Virus record (IMG/VR): IMGVR_UViG_3300042090_001838
Span: 1 to 34,740 of that record
Source: a virus
Strand: one strand, 5' to 3'
Length of the DNA: 34,740 bases
Under the pieces are notes generated by a model. It saw only the letters and a list, made by a program, of their open reading frames with translations. It was not told the DNA's origin and searched no databases. Of this stretch, positions 15,115 through 23,371 are shown piece after piece (the stretch's first letter is position 1; the number at the start of each line of letters is the position of its first letter). The position numbers were made by a program, and so were the translations under genes.

Positions 15115-17832
15115 CTATTGCCACTCGATGATGTTGACCAGCGTCCCGGAGGTGTAGTTGTTGGTGACGCTGTAGTAGTTCTGTGGAAGCACCAGGGCCT
15201 GGAGAGTTACCGTTGGGTTGCCGCCGCCAGCGGCGGTATACTGCGCCACCAGCGTGCTCGGATTCGTGGAACTATCTGAAAAGATGGCGGCGGTGTTAGT
15301 GCCACTCATAGCAAAAATTGCATTCACGTACAAGGGCTTGGTGGTGGATGAATTCTTGTAGGCCATTGCGAGCGAACGCGCGGAGGTTGGCGTCGCAATC
15401 CAGGGGCTGGCGACCGCCTGCGTGGATACCCCGCCCCCACTTCCGGCAATCAGCTGACCGGAACTATTGGAGCCCAAGACCGCTTGCGAGGTTGGCACCG
15501 CGGCGCCATTCACTTTCACCACCCAGGTCGCGAGCGATCCGCCCGCAGTTGTCACGTCCCCCGTCAGTGTCGGGAACTGCGCCGCCGCGAGCGTCCCACT
15601 CACTCCCGTCGAGAGAGGCAGCCCCGTCGCATTCGTCAGCGTGAGCGCCGAGGGCGTCCCGAGCGCCGGCGTGACCAGCGTCGGACTGGTCGCCTGCACT
15701 ACACTTCCCGTTCCGGTCACACCGCAAGCCGAAGGCACGCCCGTGCCCGTAGTGTTACAGAGTGGCCCTGTTGCCAACCCGGACAGCGCAACGCCGTTGA
15801 TCTTCGCGACCGTCATCGCGAGCGACCCCGCCGAGTTGGTCGCATCGCCGGTGTGCGCTGGTTCAGCCGAAGTCGGCAGGGTTGTCACCGAGATCATCTG
15901 ACTGCTCGAGTTCGTGCCGAGAAGCGGAGCCGACGCCGGCAGCGCGAGCCCATTGACCTTAACCACGCTTGTGGCCAGCGATCCGCCCGCAGTTGTCACA
16001 TCCCCAGTCAGAGTCGGGAACTGCGCCGCCGCGAGCGTCCCGGTCACTCCCGTCGAGAGAGGCAGCCCCGTCGCATTCGTTAGTGTGATGCTCGCCGGCG
16101 TCCCGTAAGCGTTCGCACCCGAGAAGGTCAGATTTCCGTTCAGCAGTCCGAGCGTGGCGCCGCTCGTCCCGGTTGCGGCCGTTGCGGCCGTTCCCAGCGC
16201 CGTCAGCGACGGCACCGAGCTCGTGAAGGTCACACCGTAGAGTCCGTTCGTCGAGTTCGTCAGTGACGTTCCCCACGTGCTCGATCCGGTGTAATACGCC
16301 AGGCCCGACGAGCTCGGCCAGGTCATGCTTCCACCACTGCCGCACACCGCGCCCGTCCCGCTCAGCACTCCGGACGCACTCGCCTGCACACACTGAGTCA
16401 ATCCCGTGATGTTATTGATGGTGGGCGCTGGCATGGTCACCGTGCCGGTGAAAGTTGGCGACGCCACCGGCGCGTACGCCGTCGCGTCGAACGTCCACGC
16501 GGATCCGGTGTAGCGCAGATTCCCGGTAGCCAGAGTCGGTACTGCGACACCCTTGATCGCGCCCACCGTCATCGCCAGCGATCCCGCCGAGTTGGTCGCA
16601 TCGCCGGTGTGCGCCGGTTCGGCGGAAGTCGGCAGCGTCGTCACCGAGATCATCTGACTGCTCGAGTTCGTGCCGAGAAGCGGAGCCGACGCCGGCAGCG
16701 CGAGCCCATTGACCTTAACCACGCTTGTGGCCAGCGATCCGCCCGCCGTTGTCACATCTCCAGTCAGAACTGGAAATTGCGCCGCTGCCAGTGTCCCGGT
16801 CACTCCCGTCGAGAGAGGCAGTCCCGTCGCGTTCGTGAGCGTGAGTGCCGAGGGCGTTCCCAGCGCCGGCGTCACCAGCGTCGGACTGGTCGCCTGCACC
16901 ACGCTCCCCGTCCCAGTCACACCGCACGCAGATGGGACGCCCGTGCTGGTCGTATTACAGAGCGGCCCTGTCGCCAGTCCCGACAGCGCAACGCCATTGA
17001 TCTTCGCGACCGTCATCGCGAGCGATCCCGCCGAGTTGGTCGCATCACCCGTGTGCGCCGGCTCGGCCGAGGTCGGCAGGGTTGTCACCGAGATCATCTG
17101 GCTGCTCGAGTTCGTGCCGAGAAGCGGAGCCGACGCCGGCAGCGCGAGCCCATTGACCTTAACCACGCTCGTGGCCAGCGATCCGCCGGCGGTTGTCACG
17201 TCCCCAGTCAGAGTCGGGAACTGCGCCGCCGCGAGTGTCCCGGTCACTCCTGTCGAAAGAGGCAGTCCCGTCGCATTCGTCAGCGTGATGCTCGTCGGCG
17301 TGCCGTAGGCGTTCGATCCACTGAAGGTCAGGTTTCCGTTTAACAGTCCGAGCGTGGCGCCGCTCGTGCCCGTAGCGGCCGTTGCGGCCGTTCCCAGTGT
17401 TGTCAGCGATGGCACCGAAGCCGTGAAGGTGACTCCGTAGAGACCGTTCGTCGAGTTTGTTAGCGACGTTCCCCAGGCATTCGAGCCGGCGTAGTACGCC
17501 AGGCCCGACGAGCTCGGCCAGGTCATGCCGCTGCCGCCCGATCCGCCGATTTGAGACCAGTAACCGGATCCGCCGGAGGGCACCGCGTTCAGATTCGCGA
17601 CGGTCAGACTCACCCACGTATTGCCGTTGTAAGTGACCACGTCCTGCGAGTTATAGACGGTCGTCGAGCTCCACGCTCCCGCCCAACGCATCTTGTTGTA
17701 GAAGAGCCAATTGAGCGAGGCGTTGGGATTGGTTAGGGTGACGCTGGTGTAGCCCGGCAGTGTGATGCCCTGGCCGTACCCGCATACAGCCAGGGCAAGC
17801 CACCCAAGGAGAATTGAAAGGTGACGTTTCAT
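15115..17832 (-). CDS. Long repetitive tail fibre with Sec signal peptide and C-terminal tip domain, 905 aa
   Basis: It begins MKRHLSILLGWLALAVCGYGQ, a Sec signal peptide cleaved after YGQ. Residues 21-110 form an N-terminal domain with an SSTTVYNSQDVVTYNGNTWV segment, typical of phage fibre or carbohydrate-binding modules. Residues about 110-800 are repeats built on TNATGLPLSTGVTGTLAAAQ, LTGDVTTAGGSLAT and AEPAHTGDATNSAGSLAMTV, fibre-shaft patterns widespread in phages. The last 90 residues (PLYVNAIFAMSGTNTAAIFS to IIEWQ) form a distinct tip domain and the likely receptor-binding part. It is the only gene of its block. It starts directly after promoter element B with no Shine-Dalgarno. The signal peptide is atypical for a virion protein. 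Confidence 0.8.
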   Translation of the reverse strand: MKRHLSILLGWLALAVCGYGQGITLPGYTSVTLTNPNASLNWLFYNKMRWAGAWSSTTVYNSQDVVTYNGNTWVSLTVANLNAVPSGGSGYWSQIGGSGGSGMTWPSSSGLAYYAGSNAWGTSLTNSTNGLYGVTFTASVPSLTTLGTAATAATGTSGATLGLLNGNLTFSGSNAYGTPTSITLTNATGLPLSTGVTGTLAAAQFPTLTGDVTTAGGSLATSVVKVNGLALPASAPLLGTNSSSQMISVTTLPTSAEPAHTGDATNSAGSLAMTVAKINGVALSGLATGPLCNTTSTGVPSACGVTGTGSVVQATSPTLVTPALGTPSALTLTNATGLPLSTGVTGTLAAAQFPVLTGDVTTAGGSLATSVVKVNGLALPASAPLLGTNSSSQMISVTTLPTSAEPAHTGDATNSAGSLAMTVGAIKGVAVPTLATGNLRYTGSAWTFDATAYAPVASPTFTGTVTMPAPTINNITGLTQCVQASASGVLSGTGAVCGSGGSMTWPSSSGLAYYTGSSTWGTSLTNSTNGLYGVTFTSSVPSLTALGTAATAATGTSGATLGLLNGNLTFSGANAYGTPASITLTNATGLPLSTGVTGTLAAAQFPTLTGDVTTAGGSLATSVVKVNGLALPASAPLLGTNSSSQMISVTTLPTSAEPAHTGDATNSAGSLAMTVAKINGVALSGLATGPLCNTTGTGVPSACGVTGTGSVVQATSPTLVTPALGTPSALTLTNATGLPLSTGVSGTLAAAQFPTLTGDVTTAGGSLATWVVKVNGAAVPTSQAVLGSNSSGQLIAGSGGGVSTQAVASPWIATPTSARSLAMAYKNSSTTKPLYVNAIFAMSGTNTAAIFSDSSTNPSTLVAQYTAAGGGNPTVTLQALVLPQNYYSVTNNYTSGTLVNIIEWQ
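15520..17400 (-). repeat. Intragenic DNA repeats of the fibre shaft
   Basis: A near-identical stretch of about 95 bases occurs at about 15892-15990 and 16650-16745, with a third close copy from about 17092. Blocks also match at a period of about 1200 bases (for example 16149 with 17351, and 15721 with 16921). Near-identity of long stretches shows recent duplication or conversion, which could vary fibre length. Confidence 0.85.
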
Positions 17833-17847
17833 ACCCGGTTATTCGCC
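17833..17847 (-). promoter_or_regulatory. Late-promoter element B, upstream of the repetitive fibre
   Basis: The sense strand is GGCGAATAACCGGGT followed directly by ATG. ACCCGG before and CCGGGT after also make a six-base inverted repeat around CGAATAA. A GAAAT lies 22 bases upstream of GGCG and may be the -35. No Shine-Dalgarno is present. Confidence 0.6.
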
Positions 17848-17854
17848 GGGTTCT

Positions 17855-18298
17855 TCAGAATAGAATTTCAGCGTCGACGGAGACCGTCGCGCCGTTGCCG
17901 GTCCCGAGCACGATCTGGACGCCCCACTGCATAGGCAGGTTGACTCCGGCGGCACCCATCAGGTTGCCCGTCGTCAGCGCGGCCGCTCCGTTGTTGGTAA
18001 GCACCGAGCTGCCACCCGGGTAGAAGTCGAACACGTAAGTTCCCGCGACCAGCGAGAGCATGCCCACCTTAGAGAATCCGATCAGTGGAATCAGCACGCC
18101 GGCGGCGCTGTTCGGCGGCAGGGCACAGAGCGAGATCGAGTCGGTTCCGGTCCCACCCGACACGGCCGAGACGTTGACATACAGCCGCACACCGCGCCCG
18201 ACCGTGGCTTTCTCGACTTGAGAAAGCACGGCCTGCGCGGTGAGTGCGGTCGCCGGATATAGATTCTTGCGTTGCGCGCGAACTGTGGACCCTGGCAA
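17855..18298 (-). CDS. Small virion structural protein, 147 aa
   Basis: The start is TTG with a strong GGAGG eight bases upstream. After a basic N-terminus (STVRAQRKNLYP) the protein is a beta-sandwich-like sequence: GVRLYVNVSAVSGGTGTDSI, then an LIPLIGFSKVGMLSLVAGTYVFDFYPGG segment, and a last strand NGATVSVDAEILF. This alternation is common in small decoration or head-associated proteins of phages. It lies last in the capsid block, before promoter B. The exact role is unknown. Confidence 0.7.
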   Translation of the reverse strand: MPGSTVRAQRKNLYPATALTAQAVLSQVEKATVGRGVRLYVNVSAVSGGTGTDSISLCALPPNSAAGVLIPLIGFSKVGMLSLVAGTYVFDFYPGGSSVLTNNGAAALTTGNLMGAAGVNLPMQWGVQIVLGTGNGATVSVDAEILF

Positions 18299-18308
18299 GC
18301 GGCGCCTC

Positions 18309-18836
18309 CTAATAGATCGCGTTCGGATCGGTGGTCAGGTTCGTGTACCGCTGCACGAGCAGCGTCGGAATATAGCCCGCCGGTGTCGAGAGAGTGCCCG
18401 CCGTGCTGTTATAGAGCAGCAGCGCCAGATCGTAAGGGTTGGCTCCGACGACGTAGACGCCGAGCACCAGCAGCCCCGAATTGGTGAGCGCATCGGGCGT
18501 CGTGCCGACAATATTGTCCTGGCTGAGAAATTCCCAGACGTCGCCCGGGATCATGTCCGGCGCGTGGCCGGCTTCCCCGGAGGTGATGTTCCAGAGCTTG
18601 AAGGCGCCGGCCGTAATCCCGGTGGCCTGCGTGGGAGCGGCGGCTGGGGAGTAGGTGCCACAGAGCACCTGGTCGATCGCCTGCACCTGGTTGTCGCTCG
18701 TGTTGGTGGACTTGTTGCCGGGGTAAGGCGCCGTCATCGCCAGGAAGCTGCGATCCTTGGGTACCCGGTTCGGCCCGATCCGTTCGCGAATGACCTGCGT
18801 CGAAATCGGACGCGATTTCTGCGGTATCAATGCCAT
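18309..18836 (-). CDS. Virion-associated protein of unknown function, 175 aa
   Basis: The ATG has GGAGG five bases upstream. The basic N-terminus (IPQKSRPISTQVIRERIGPN) is followed by a mixed alpha/beta sequence with a hydrophobic strand GLLVLGVYVVGANPYDLALLLY and a Thr/Pro-rich end. There is no signal peptide or membrane helix of convincing length. It lies nine bases after the major capsid gene and ten before the 147-aa gene. A capsid-associated or head-completion role is inferred only from this position. Confidence 0.65.
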   Translation of the reverse strand: MALIPQKSRPISTQVIRERIGPNRVPKDRSFLAMTAPYPGNKSTNTSDNQVQAIDQVLCGTYSPAAAPTQATGITAGAFKLWNITSGEAGHAPDMIPGDVWEFLSQDNIVGTTPDALTNSGLLVLGVYVVGANPYDLALLLYNSTAGTLSTPAGYIPTLLVQRYTNLTTDPNAIY

Positions 18837-18845
18837 GCTGTCCTC

Positions 18846-19766
18846 CTAGCTCGACGGCACGCCATAGACGCCGTAGAAGCCGTTATATCCGCAGCTGAAT
18901 CGCATCCAGCCGGCGGTCTTCACGCTGCGCGAATCGAAATCGATGTCATGCACGGTGTTGAAAGCTTCGCGATCGTACCAGCGCAGCTCGGTGTCGCTCT
19001 TCTCGCCTTCGAGGAACCAGGCATGCGGGTCGGTCAGATAGTCCCAGACCATCCAACTGTCGAAGCTCGGCATCCCGCTGCGGCGCCGGAAGGCGTTGAT
19101 GGTGCGGTTGGCCGTGTCCGCGCGGTCCGAGCCGCCGAGCAGCTCGGCGAACACAAACTCGAGCGCGGGCGGCGAGATCGCTTTCTTCGTCGGAATGCGG
19201 AGTTTCTTGCCGCGCTGGTCGAGCGTCTGCCGCATATCGGTCAGCGCGAGCTGTATCGAGGTCACGTCCGGATCGGTGGCGTACGTCAGCCGGTTCGTCT
19301 GCGTCTGGCCGCCGATCAGCGGGTGAGCCGTTGAGAACAGCGTCTGGCCGTCGGGGCCGATCGCCGAGACGAACCCGGTGTTGAACACGTTGGCCGCGCT
19401 CACTTCCTTGGTTTCCTTGGCCGAGCGGCCGAGCTCGGTGGCGAGCTTGCGCACCACCCCGAACTTGTCGTCGTCCATCGCCACCTTGGACACCTTGAAG
19501 CCCAGGCCGTATTGCGCGTGGATGTACGTCTTGTTGAACCCCGGCAGAGCCTCGTCGTAGCGCGTGGTGTCGCCCTCGGGAATCACCGCGAACTGGCCGA
19601 AGCCGGTCACTTCGGTGGTCTGCTCGATCGAGCGCGAGCTGGACTCCATACGGAACACGTCGACGAACTCGTCGGGGAACCGCGAGTACTTGGTCATGAT
19701 CACTTCGTCGATCGCAGGCAGCATGCTCTGCAGGAAGAGATCCGGAAATAGCGTTCTGATGAACAT
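18846..19766 (-). CDS. Major capsid protein, HK97-fold (Mu gpT-like features), 306 aa
   Basis: The length and the segment GPDGQTLFSTAHPLIGG (residues about 138-153) fit major head proteins of the HK97 fold, where an LFS..HP..GG loop is common. The N-terminus (FPDLFLQSMLPAIDEVI) is helical, and E-loop-like beta sequence follows (FGQFAVIPEGDTTRYDEALPGFNKTY). The C-terminal part has AFNTVHDIDFDSRSVKTAGWMRFSCG. A strong ribosome site (GGAGGGG) lies about eight bases upstream, suited to the most abundant virion protein. A large hairpin precedes that site. The scaffold gene lies two genes upstream, the usual order. HK97-type self-cleavage is not indicated. Confidence 0.8.
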   Translation of the reverse strand: MFIRTLFPDLFLQSMLPAIDEVIMTKYSRFPDEFVDVFRMESSSRSIEQTTEVTGFGQFAVIPEGDTTRYDEALPGFNKTYIHAQYGLGFKVSKVAMDDDKFGVVRKLATELGRSAKETKEVSAANVFNTGFVSAIGPDGQTLFSTAHPLIGGQTQTNRLTYATDPDVTSIQLALTDMRQTLDQRGKKLRIPTKKAISPPALEFVFAELLGGSDRADTANRTINAFRRRSGMPSFDSWMVWDYLTDPHAWFLEGEKSDTELRWYDREAFNTVHDIDFDSRSVKTAGWMRFSCGYNGFYGVYGVPSS

Positions 19767-19790
19767 CTGTTACCCCTCCGAGCCATCTTT

Positions 19791-19839
19791 GGGAAGCGGC
19801 GCCAGCTATTCCGCCGGCTGCCGCCCCCGAAAACTTCCC
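19791..19839. other. Large stem-loop between the structural protein gene and the capsid gene
   Basis: Arms GGGAAG (19791-19796) and CTTCCC (19834-19839) enclose GCGGC/GCCGC and GCCAGC/GCCGGC around a six-base loop. There is no T-tract. It sits 25 bases before the capsid start, so it may stabilise or process capsid mRNA rather than terminate transcription. Confidence 0.5.
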
Positions 19840-19841
19840 TA

Positions 19842-20414
19842 CTAAACGCCCGCCGTCTGCTGGCCGAATTCGTGCTTGTTGATGATCACTTCGACGATCG
19901 CGTTCGTGCCTTCCGCGTTCGGAAGAATCTGCGAAACCCGGAACAGCCGCAGGTCCAGCGTGGCGGTGGTCGCAATTCCGGTCGTGTTCACCGTCATGCC
20001 GCTTTGCTTGGTCAGCAGGCTCCCGGTGTTGTAAGCGATGTTGATATTGGCGTTCTTTCCGATGTAGCTGGCGGTTGTCATCGGGTTAGTCGCGTCGCAC
20101 ATCGCCATGAAGATGCAGTCGGGCTCGTCGGCCACCATGTGCACCGTCTGCGTGCTCAGCGCGCCGTAATTGATCGAGGCGCCCTGCCAGAGCGTGGTGC
20201 CCGGCGTGCCCTGATAGCCGGTCTGCACGGTCGGCAAGTTATAGCCGGTCGGAGACTCGGGCAGCGCCACTGCGCCCACCACTTTCTTCACGATGTCGAA
20301 ACAGAAAATCGTGTTCGCGTCGGTCGCGGGCTTGCCGTACTCGGTCAGGCTGTACGGAGATCCGCCGATCCGCATGATCGGCCGAAAGCCGAAAGGAGCG
20401 TTAGGATTTGCCAC
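19842..20414 (-). CDS. Abundant structural/decoration-like protein, 190 aa
   Basis: The N-terminus MANPNAPFGFRPIMRIGGSP is a pattern I know from phage structural proteins encoded next to the major capsid gene. A beta-rich body follows, with ADEPDCIFMAMCDATNP and a final INKHEFGQQ. The start is a GTG directly after a five-codon frame (GTG to TAA) that begins at the predicted transcription start of promoter C. A GGGGGGA run lies about ten bases upstream as ribosome site. As first gene of the capsid block it is probably expressed strongly. A decoration or cement role is inferred. Confidence 0.7.
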   Translation of the reverse strand: MANPNAPFGFRPIMRIGGSPYSLTEYGKPATDANTIFCFDIVKKVVGAVALPESPTGYNLPTVQTGYQGTPGTTLWQGASINYGALSTQTVHMVADEPDCIFMAMCDATNPMTTASYIGKNANINIAYNTGSLLTKQSGMTVNTTGIATTATLDLRLFRVSQILPNAEGTNAIVEVIINKHEFGQQTAGV

Positions 20415-20432
20415 TTAGTCGAGTCCCCCCAC

Positions 20433-20447
20433 AACCGGTTATTCGCC
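20433..20447 (-). promoter_or_regulatory. Late-promoter element C, upstream of the capsid block
   Basis: The sense strand is GGCGAATAACCGGTT, followed directly by GTG. TAAAC lies 21 bases upstream of GGCG as a possible -35. The GTG here opens only a five-codon frame, and the real gene starts 18 bases further on with its own ribosome site. The element is therefore better read as a promoter than as a translation signal. Confidence 0.6.
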
Positions 20448-20465
20448 AGATGTGAGGGAAGTCGT

Positions 20466-21410
20466 TTATGTTTGCCGTTCGATTTTGAGACCCATCTCGA
20501 GATCGGTGCCGAGCAGGTCTTCGTTGGTGCTCTTTTCGTCGACGCCCGCCACGCTCTTGACGCGCAGCGTGTCGTTCGGTCCGAGCGGCCGCGTGCCGGC
20601 ATGGTCGCGATCGGCACTTGCAAAGCGCGCCTGCGCCTCCATGTACTCGTCCTGCTGTGCCTGCACCTGCTCCTGGCTTTCCCTCGCGTACTTTCGGCGG
20701 CGCCCGTCGGCGACCGCCATCGGAATCTTGGCCAGAAACAACGTGCCCGCCTTCACCGGGTCGCCCTTGTGCAGCACGAGCTCGTAGCCGCGCATGCCGA
20801 GCACGTCCATGCACCGCTGGCTGAGAAACTTATAACTCATGCCGGGCTCGCCGCCGTAGCGAGAGACCGCGTCGCGCAGCGCATTCGATCCGAGCATTAG
20901 CGGATCGCCAAACTCGCCCTCCACCTCGTACTCGACCTGGCGCGCCGGAATCGCCATGATGCGCTCGCGAAAGGCCTCGGCCACCTTCTCTTTACCGAAT
21001 CCCTTGAAGGTCTTGGTGCCGTGGATCGCGGCGTAGAGGCCGCGCCGCATCACCGGGTCCGATGCCGCCTCTTCGCCTTTCAGCAGGATCGCCGCCGCCG
21101 TCGCGTTGGCGTATTCTTCCCTGCCGTACTTTTCGAGCGCCGCCAGAACCGAGGGCGACTGATCGAGCAGGGGGTCGGGGCCATAGACCCAGCGCGTCAC
21201 CGTGCGCAGCTCGTCGCCGAATGCGGCCTTGTCCCAGGCGTCGCGCAGAAACTCGGCTGCGCTCTGCGGCTCGTCCTGGATGTTGAGACCCAGATCGGGA
21301 ATCTCCTTCATCTCTGCGTCGAGGCGCGCCTGGCGCTCGCGCAGCACTTTGCGGTTATGCGCGGTTGCCGGATCCGGCGCCGGCGCCGGTTTCGGTGTAC
21401 GACTTGCCAT
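20466..21410 (-). CDS. Head-region protein of unknown function, 314 aa
   Basis: The ATG overlaps the scaffold stop (TAATG). The N-terminus is Pro/Ala/Lys-rich, then comes a helical region with acidic and basic residues. The segment about 190-235 (GMSYKFLSQRCMDVLGMRGYELVLHKGDPVKAG) is the most structured part. A Gln/Glu-rich helix (ARESQEQVQAQQDEYMEAQA) and a short tail follow. No catalytic motif is seen. It lies between scaffold and capsid-block genes, so a structural or assembly role is likely. It is the last gene before promoter C. Confidence 0.65.
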   Translation of the reverse strand: MASRTPKPAPAPDPATAHNRKVLRERQARLDAEMKEIPDLGLNIQDEPQSAAEFLRDAWDKAAFGDELRTVTRWVYGPDPLLDQSPSVLAALEKYGREEYANATAAAILLKGEEAASDPVMRRGLYAAIHGTKTFKGFGKEKVAEAFRERIMAIPARQVEYEVEGEFGDPLMLGSNALRDAVSRYGGEPGMSYKFLSQRCMDVLGMRGYELVLHKGDPVKAGTLFLAKIPMAVADGRRRKYARESQEQVQAQQDEYMEAQARFASADRDHAGTRPLGPNDTLRVKSVAGVDEKSTNEDLLGTDLEMGLKIERQT

Positions 21411-22213
21411 TACCTAACCCCCTTCATCGCCACGCCCTTCTTGGCGCGCGCTTTGTATTTCTCGACCGCCTGTTCGGGTGTGGTCTCGTCGTCGACCAGG
21501 AGCCGGATTGCGATATTCCTCTGGTCCTCGGTCAGCTCGTCGTCGCCTTCGCCCTCGGGCGGAGCCGCGGCGCGGCCGCCGCGATCGCCGCTTCCCGCCG
21601 CCGCACGCTCGCGCCGGCGCTGCAGCTTGTCGGCTTCCGCGTCGGCCGCGGTCTGCGCCGGTGTCTTCGTCTTGCCTTCGCGCAGAAAACGCAGTTCGAC
21701 CTTCTCCGCCGCCATTTCCATCGCGAGCACCTCGCCCACTCCCTGTTTTTTCAGGTTGCCGTACTCGACCGCAGTGGCTTTGAAAAAGTCGCTTCCGCCG
21801 TTCTTGAGGTCGGGGTAACGCGCGATCAGCTCACCCTGCTTTGACAACTCGGCGGCTTTGGCGTTCATCGCGGCCGTCATCTGGTCGCCTTTGACGAAGC
21901 CGTTGTCCGCCGCCCACTGATTGAGCCACGCTTTGAAGGCGTTGCCGCCTTTCGTCGCCAGCTCGAGCACGTCGACTTCGGGCTCTTCGGCCGCGGGCTT
22001 CGCCGGCGCCGCCGGTGCCGGTGCCTGGGAGGCCTTCTCCTGCCAGAACTGGGCAGTCCGTTGCGATTCCGCGTTGGCGGCTTTCAGTTCGTCAATCTGC
22101 CGCTGCAGCTGCACCGGATCCGGCGCGGCTGTCGCGGGTGGTGTCGTTGCCGGCGGCGCGGTGGCCGCGGGTGGGGGAGTTACTGAGACAGTTACTGCGT
22201 TGGGTTGTTCCAT
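21410..22213 (-). CDS. Capsid scaffolding-like protein, 267 aa
   Basis: The start at MEQPNAV is chosen because it overlaps the upstream stop as TAATG; a longer frame lacks support. The composition is typical of scaffolds: a Pro/Ala/Thr-rich N-terminus, a coiled-coil stretch (VQLQRQIDELKAANAESQRT, about 34-53), highly charged helices and acidic patches (EPEVDVLELA, EGEGDDELTEDQ). The basic C-terminus (VEKYKARAKKGVAMKGVR) is where scaffolds usually bind the coat protein. It is placed before the capsid gene, as expected. No protease motif is seen. Confidence 0.75.
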   Translation of the reverse strand: MEQPNAVTVSVTPPPAATAPPATTPPATAAPDPVQLQRQIDELKAANAESQRTAQFWQEKASQAPAPAAPAKPAAEEPEVDVLELATKGGNAFKAWLNQWAADNGFVKGDQMTAAMNAKAAELSKQGELIARYPDLKNGGSDFFKATAVEYGNLKKQGVGEVLAMEMAAEKVELRFLREGKTKTPAQTAADAEADKLQRRRERAAAGSGDRGGRAAAPPEGEGDDELTEDQRNIAIRLLVDDETTPEQAVEKYKARAKKGVAMKGVR

Positions 22214-22617
22214 TAGATTTTCGCTACCTCGGCACCGAATCGGGTGCCCTTGAAGAGATCTGTTCGTTGCGGGATGTACTTGGCGGCGCACGCCGCGCAG
22301 AGTAGTTGGAGAATGCCATCCTTCGGGACGACGTACATGCGGACCTGCTCACCGGGGGTGATGGCCTTCAGCGTCTCCCAGGTGAGATCGCACTCCTGGC
22401 ACCCACGCGGCGGCGCGCCGCCGAGGAACTCCTGTGCGTGGAAGTGCCAGTCAAGACAGTACTCACAGACCGTTTGCGCCTCGCTTAGCGTATGAACTCG
22501 GTGTTTCGGGTACCACTTCGAGCAGAAGTTGCACTGGACTGAGGCTATGTTCGGCACCTTCTGGAGCGGCTGTCGGCGGGGCATAAGAACACTGGTTATG
22601 ATGCGCTCAGGGGTCAC
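22213..22617 (-). CDS. Zinc-binding protein with four CxxC pairs, 134 aa
   Basis: The start is a GTG overlapping the previous stop (GTGA). CxxC pairs lie at residues 29/32, 51/54, 73/76 and 107/110. The first two form C-x2-C-x18-C-x2-C, a zinc-ribbon or treble-clef pattern, and the last two probably bind a second zinc. His residues lie between (KHRVH, DWHFH). No enzymatic motif is seen. It lies between a second Cys-rich protein and the scaffold. It could be a nucleic-acid-binding or host-takeover protein; the function is unknown. Confidence 0.65.
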   Translation of the reverse strand: MTPERIITSVLMPRRQPLQKVPNIASVQCNFCSKWYPKHRVHTLSEAQTVCEYCLDWHFHAQEFLGGAPPRGCQECDLTWETLKAITPGEQVRMYVVPKDGILQLLCAACAAKYIPQRTDLFKGTRFGAEVAKI

Positions 22618-22853
22618 TCGACCGCCTTCCCGTCCACGCAGTAAACTATCCCGCTCACCATGCGGAGCACTTTGTGTACCGGGCAGTAGAACTCCCCGTT
22701 GACCTGGCACCAACCAGTCGGGATCGAGGGAAGCAGGAGTTCGACGCGTCGTGGGATAGTGTGCCGTGTTCGATGCTCTGCGTGGCAGGCGCGGCAGCAC
22801 CAGACGTACTCCACAATCGCGGCGGTGCAGTCCGGGCTGATCGTTAGGCTCAC
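22614..22853 (-). CDS. Small Cys/His-rich protein, 79 aa
   Basis: The start is a GTG overlapping the transglycosylase stop (TAGTG) with GGGAG upstream; a longer frame would run through the transglycosylase gene and looks like its shadow. Cys lie at 9, 19, 20, 23, 49, 57 and 72, and His at 24, 27, 31 and 60. The CRACHAEH and CQVNGEFYCPVHK segments suggest one or two zinc sites. It sits in the lysis cassette, but nothing ties it to lysis directly. Confidence 0.6.
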   Translation of the reverse strand: MSLTISPDCTAAIVEYVWCCRACHAEHRTRHTIPRRVELLLPSIPTGWCQVNGEFYCPVHKVLRMVSGIVYCVDGKAVE

Positions 22854-23371
22854 TAGTTGGCTCCCTTCATAAGACCGTCGATGCGCTGGACGTAATGGAT
22901 GGTCTCCACCGCGTGTGTGCCCGTCACCCGCCGTAGCACTGGCGCCACCTTCTCCCACAATGAGGAGCCTGCCAGCCGAACCGCCTGCTCGATGTTTCCC
23001 GGTCCGGCGTTGTAGCTGGCGAACATGAGGTCGCGTCGCGCAAGTGTGCTTGCGCAGCGAGACCATCCGTTCCAGAGTTCGCGGTCGAACTTGATGCCAC
23101 CGCGGATATTCGATTCCGCGTCCGACGGGTCGGCGCCCATCTCGCGCGCCGTTTCTGGCATCAGTTGCATGATTCCGCGCGCGCCGTCGGGCGACACGGC
23201 TCCCGGATTGAGCCCGCTTTCGGCGACTCCCTGCGCTCTCCACCAGTGCCAGTCTTCGCCTGGAAAGTAAAACTCGCCCCAGTGTTTGAACGCCAGGTCG
23301 TAGCGCACCGTTTGTGCGCTAAGCGAGAGCGATGCCGATGATAAAACCAGCCAGAACCACAGCCACCGCAA
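22853..23371 (-). CDS. Secreted lytic transglycosylase (SLT family), phage endolysin, 172 aa
   Basis: It cleaves the glycan strands of peptidoglycan. The catalytic Glu is E51 in VAESGLNPGAVS, followed by ARGIMQLMPETAREMG and SYNAGPGN, the three classic motifs of family-1 lytic transglycosylases. I chose the TTG start that yields MRWLWFWLVLSSASLSLSAQ, a signal peptide with cleavage after SAQ. A longer frame adds 25 Arg-rich residues before it and would hide the signal. GGAG lies about ten bases upstream of the TTG. The first 53 bases overlap the 60-aa membrane protein gene. Export through Sec would bypass the need for a large-pore holin. Confidence 0.85.
   Translation of the reverse strand: MRWLWFWLVLSSASLSLSAQTVRYDLAFKHWGEFYFPGEDWHWWRAQGVAESGLNPGAVSPDGARGIMQLMPETAREMGADPSDAESNIRGGIKFDRELWNGWSRCASTLARRDLMFASYNAGPGNIEQAVRLAGSSLWEKVAPVLRRVTGTHAVETIHYVQRIDGLMKGAN

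Noticed and set aside
15520-17400. Regular repeats considered as a CRISPR array
   Set aside because: They are long, in frame within a fibre gene, unequally spaced and without spacers.
21410-22291. Longer N-terminus for the scaffold-like protein (start at 22291)
   Set aside because: It would overlap the zinc-binding gene by about 80 bases; the TAATG overlap start fits the operon style.
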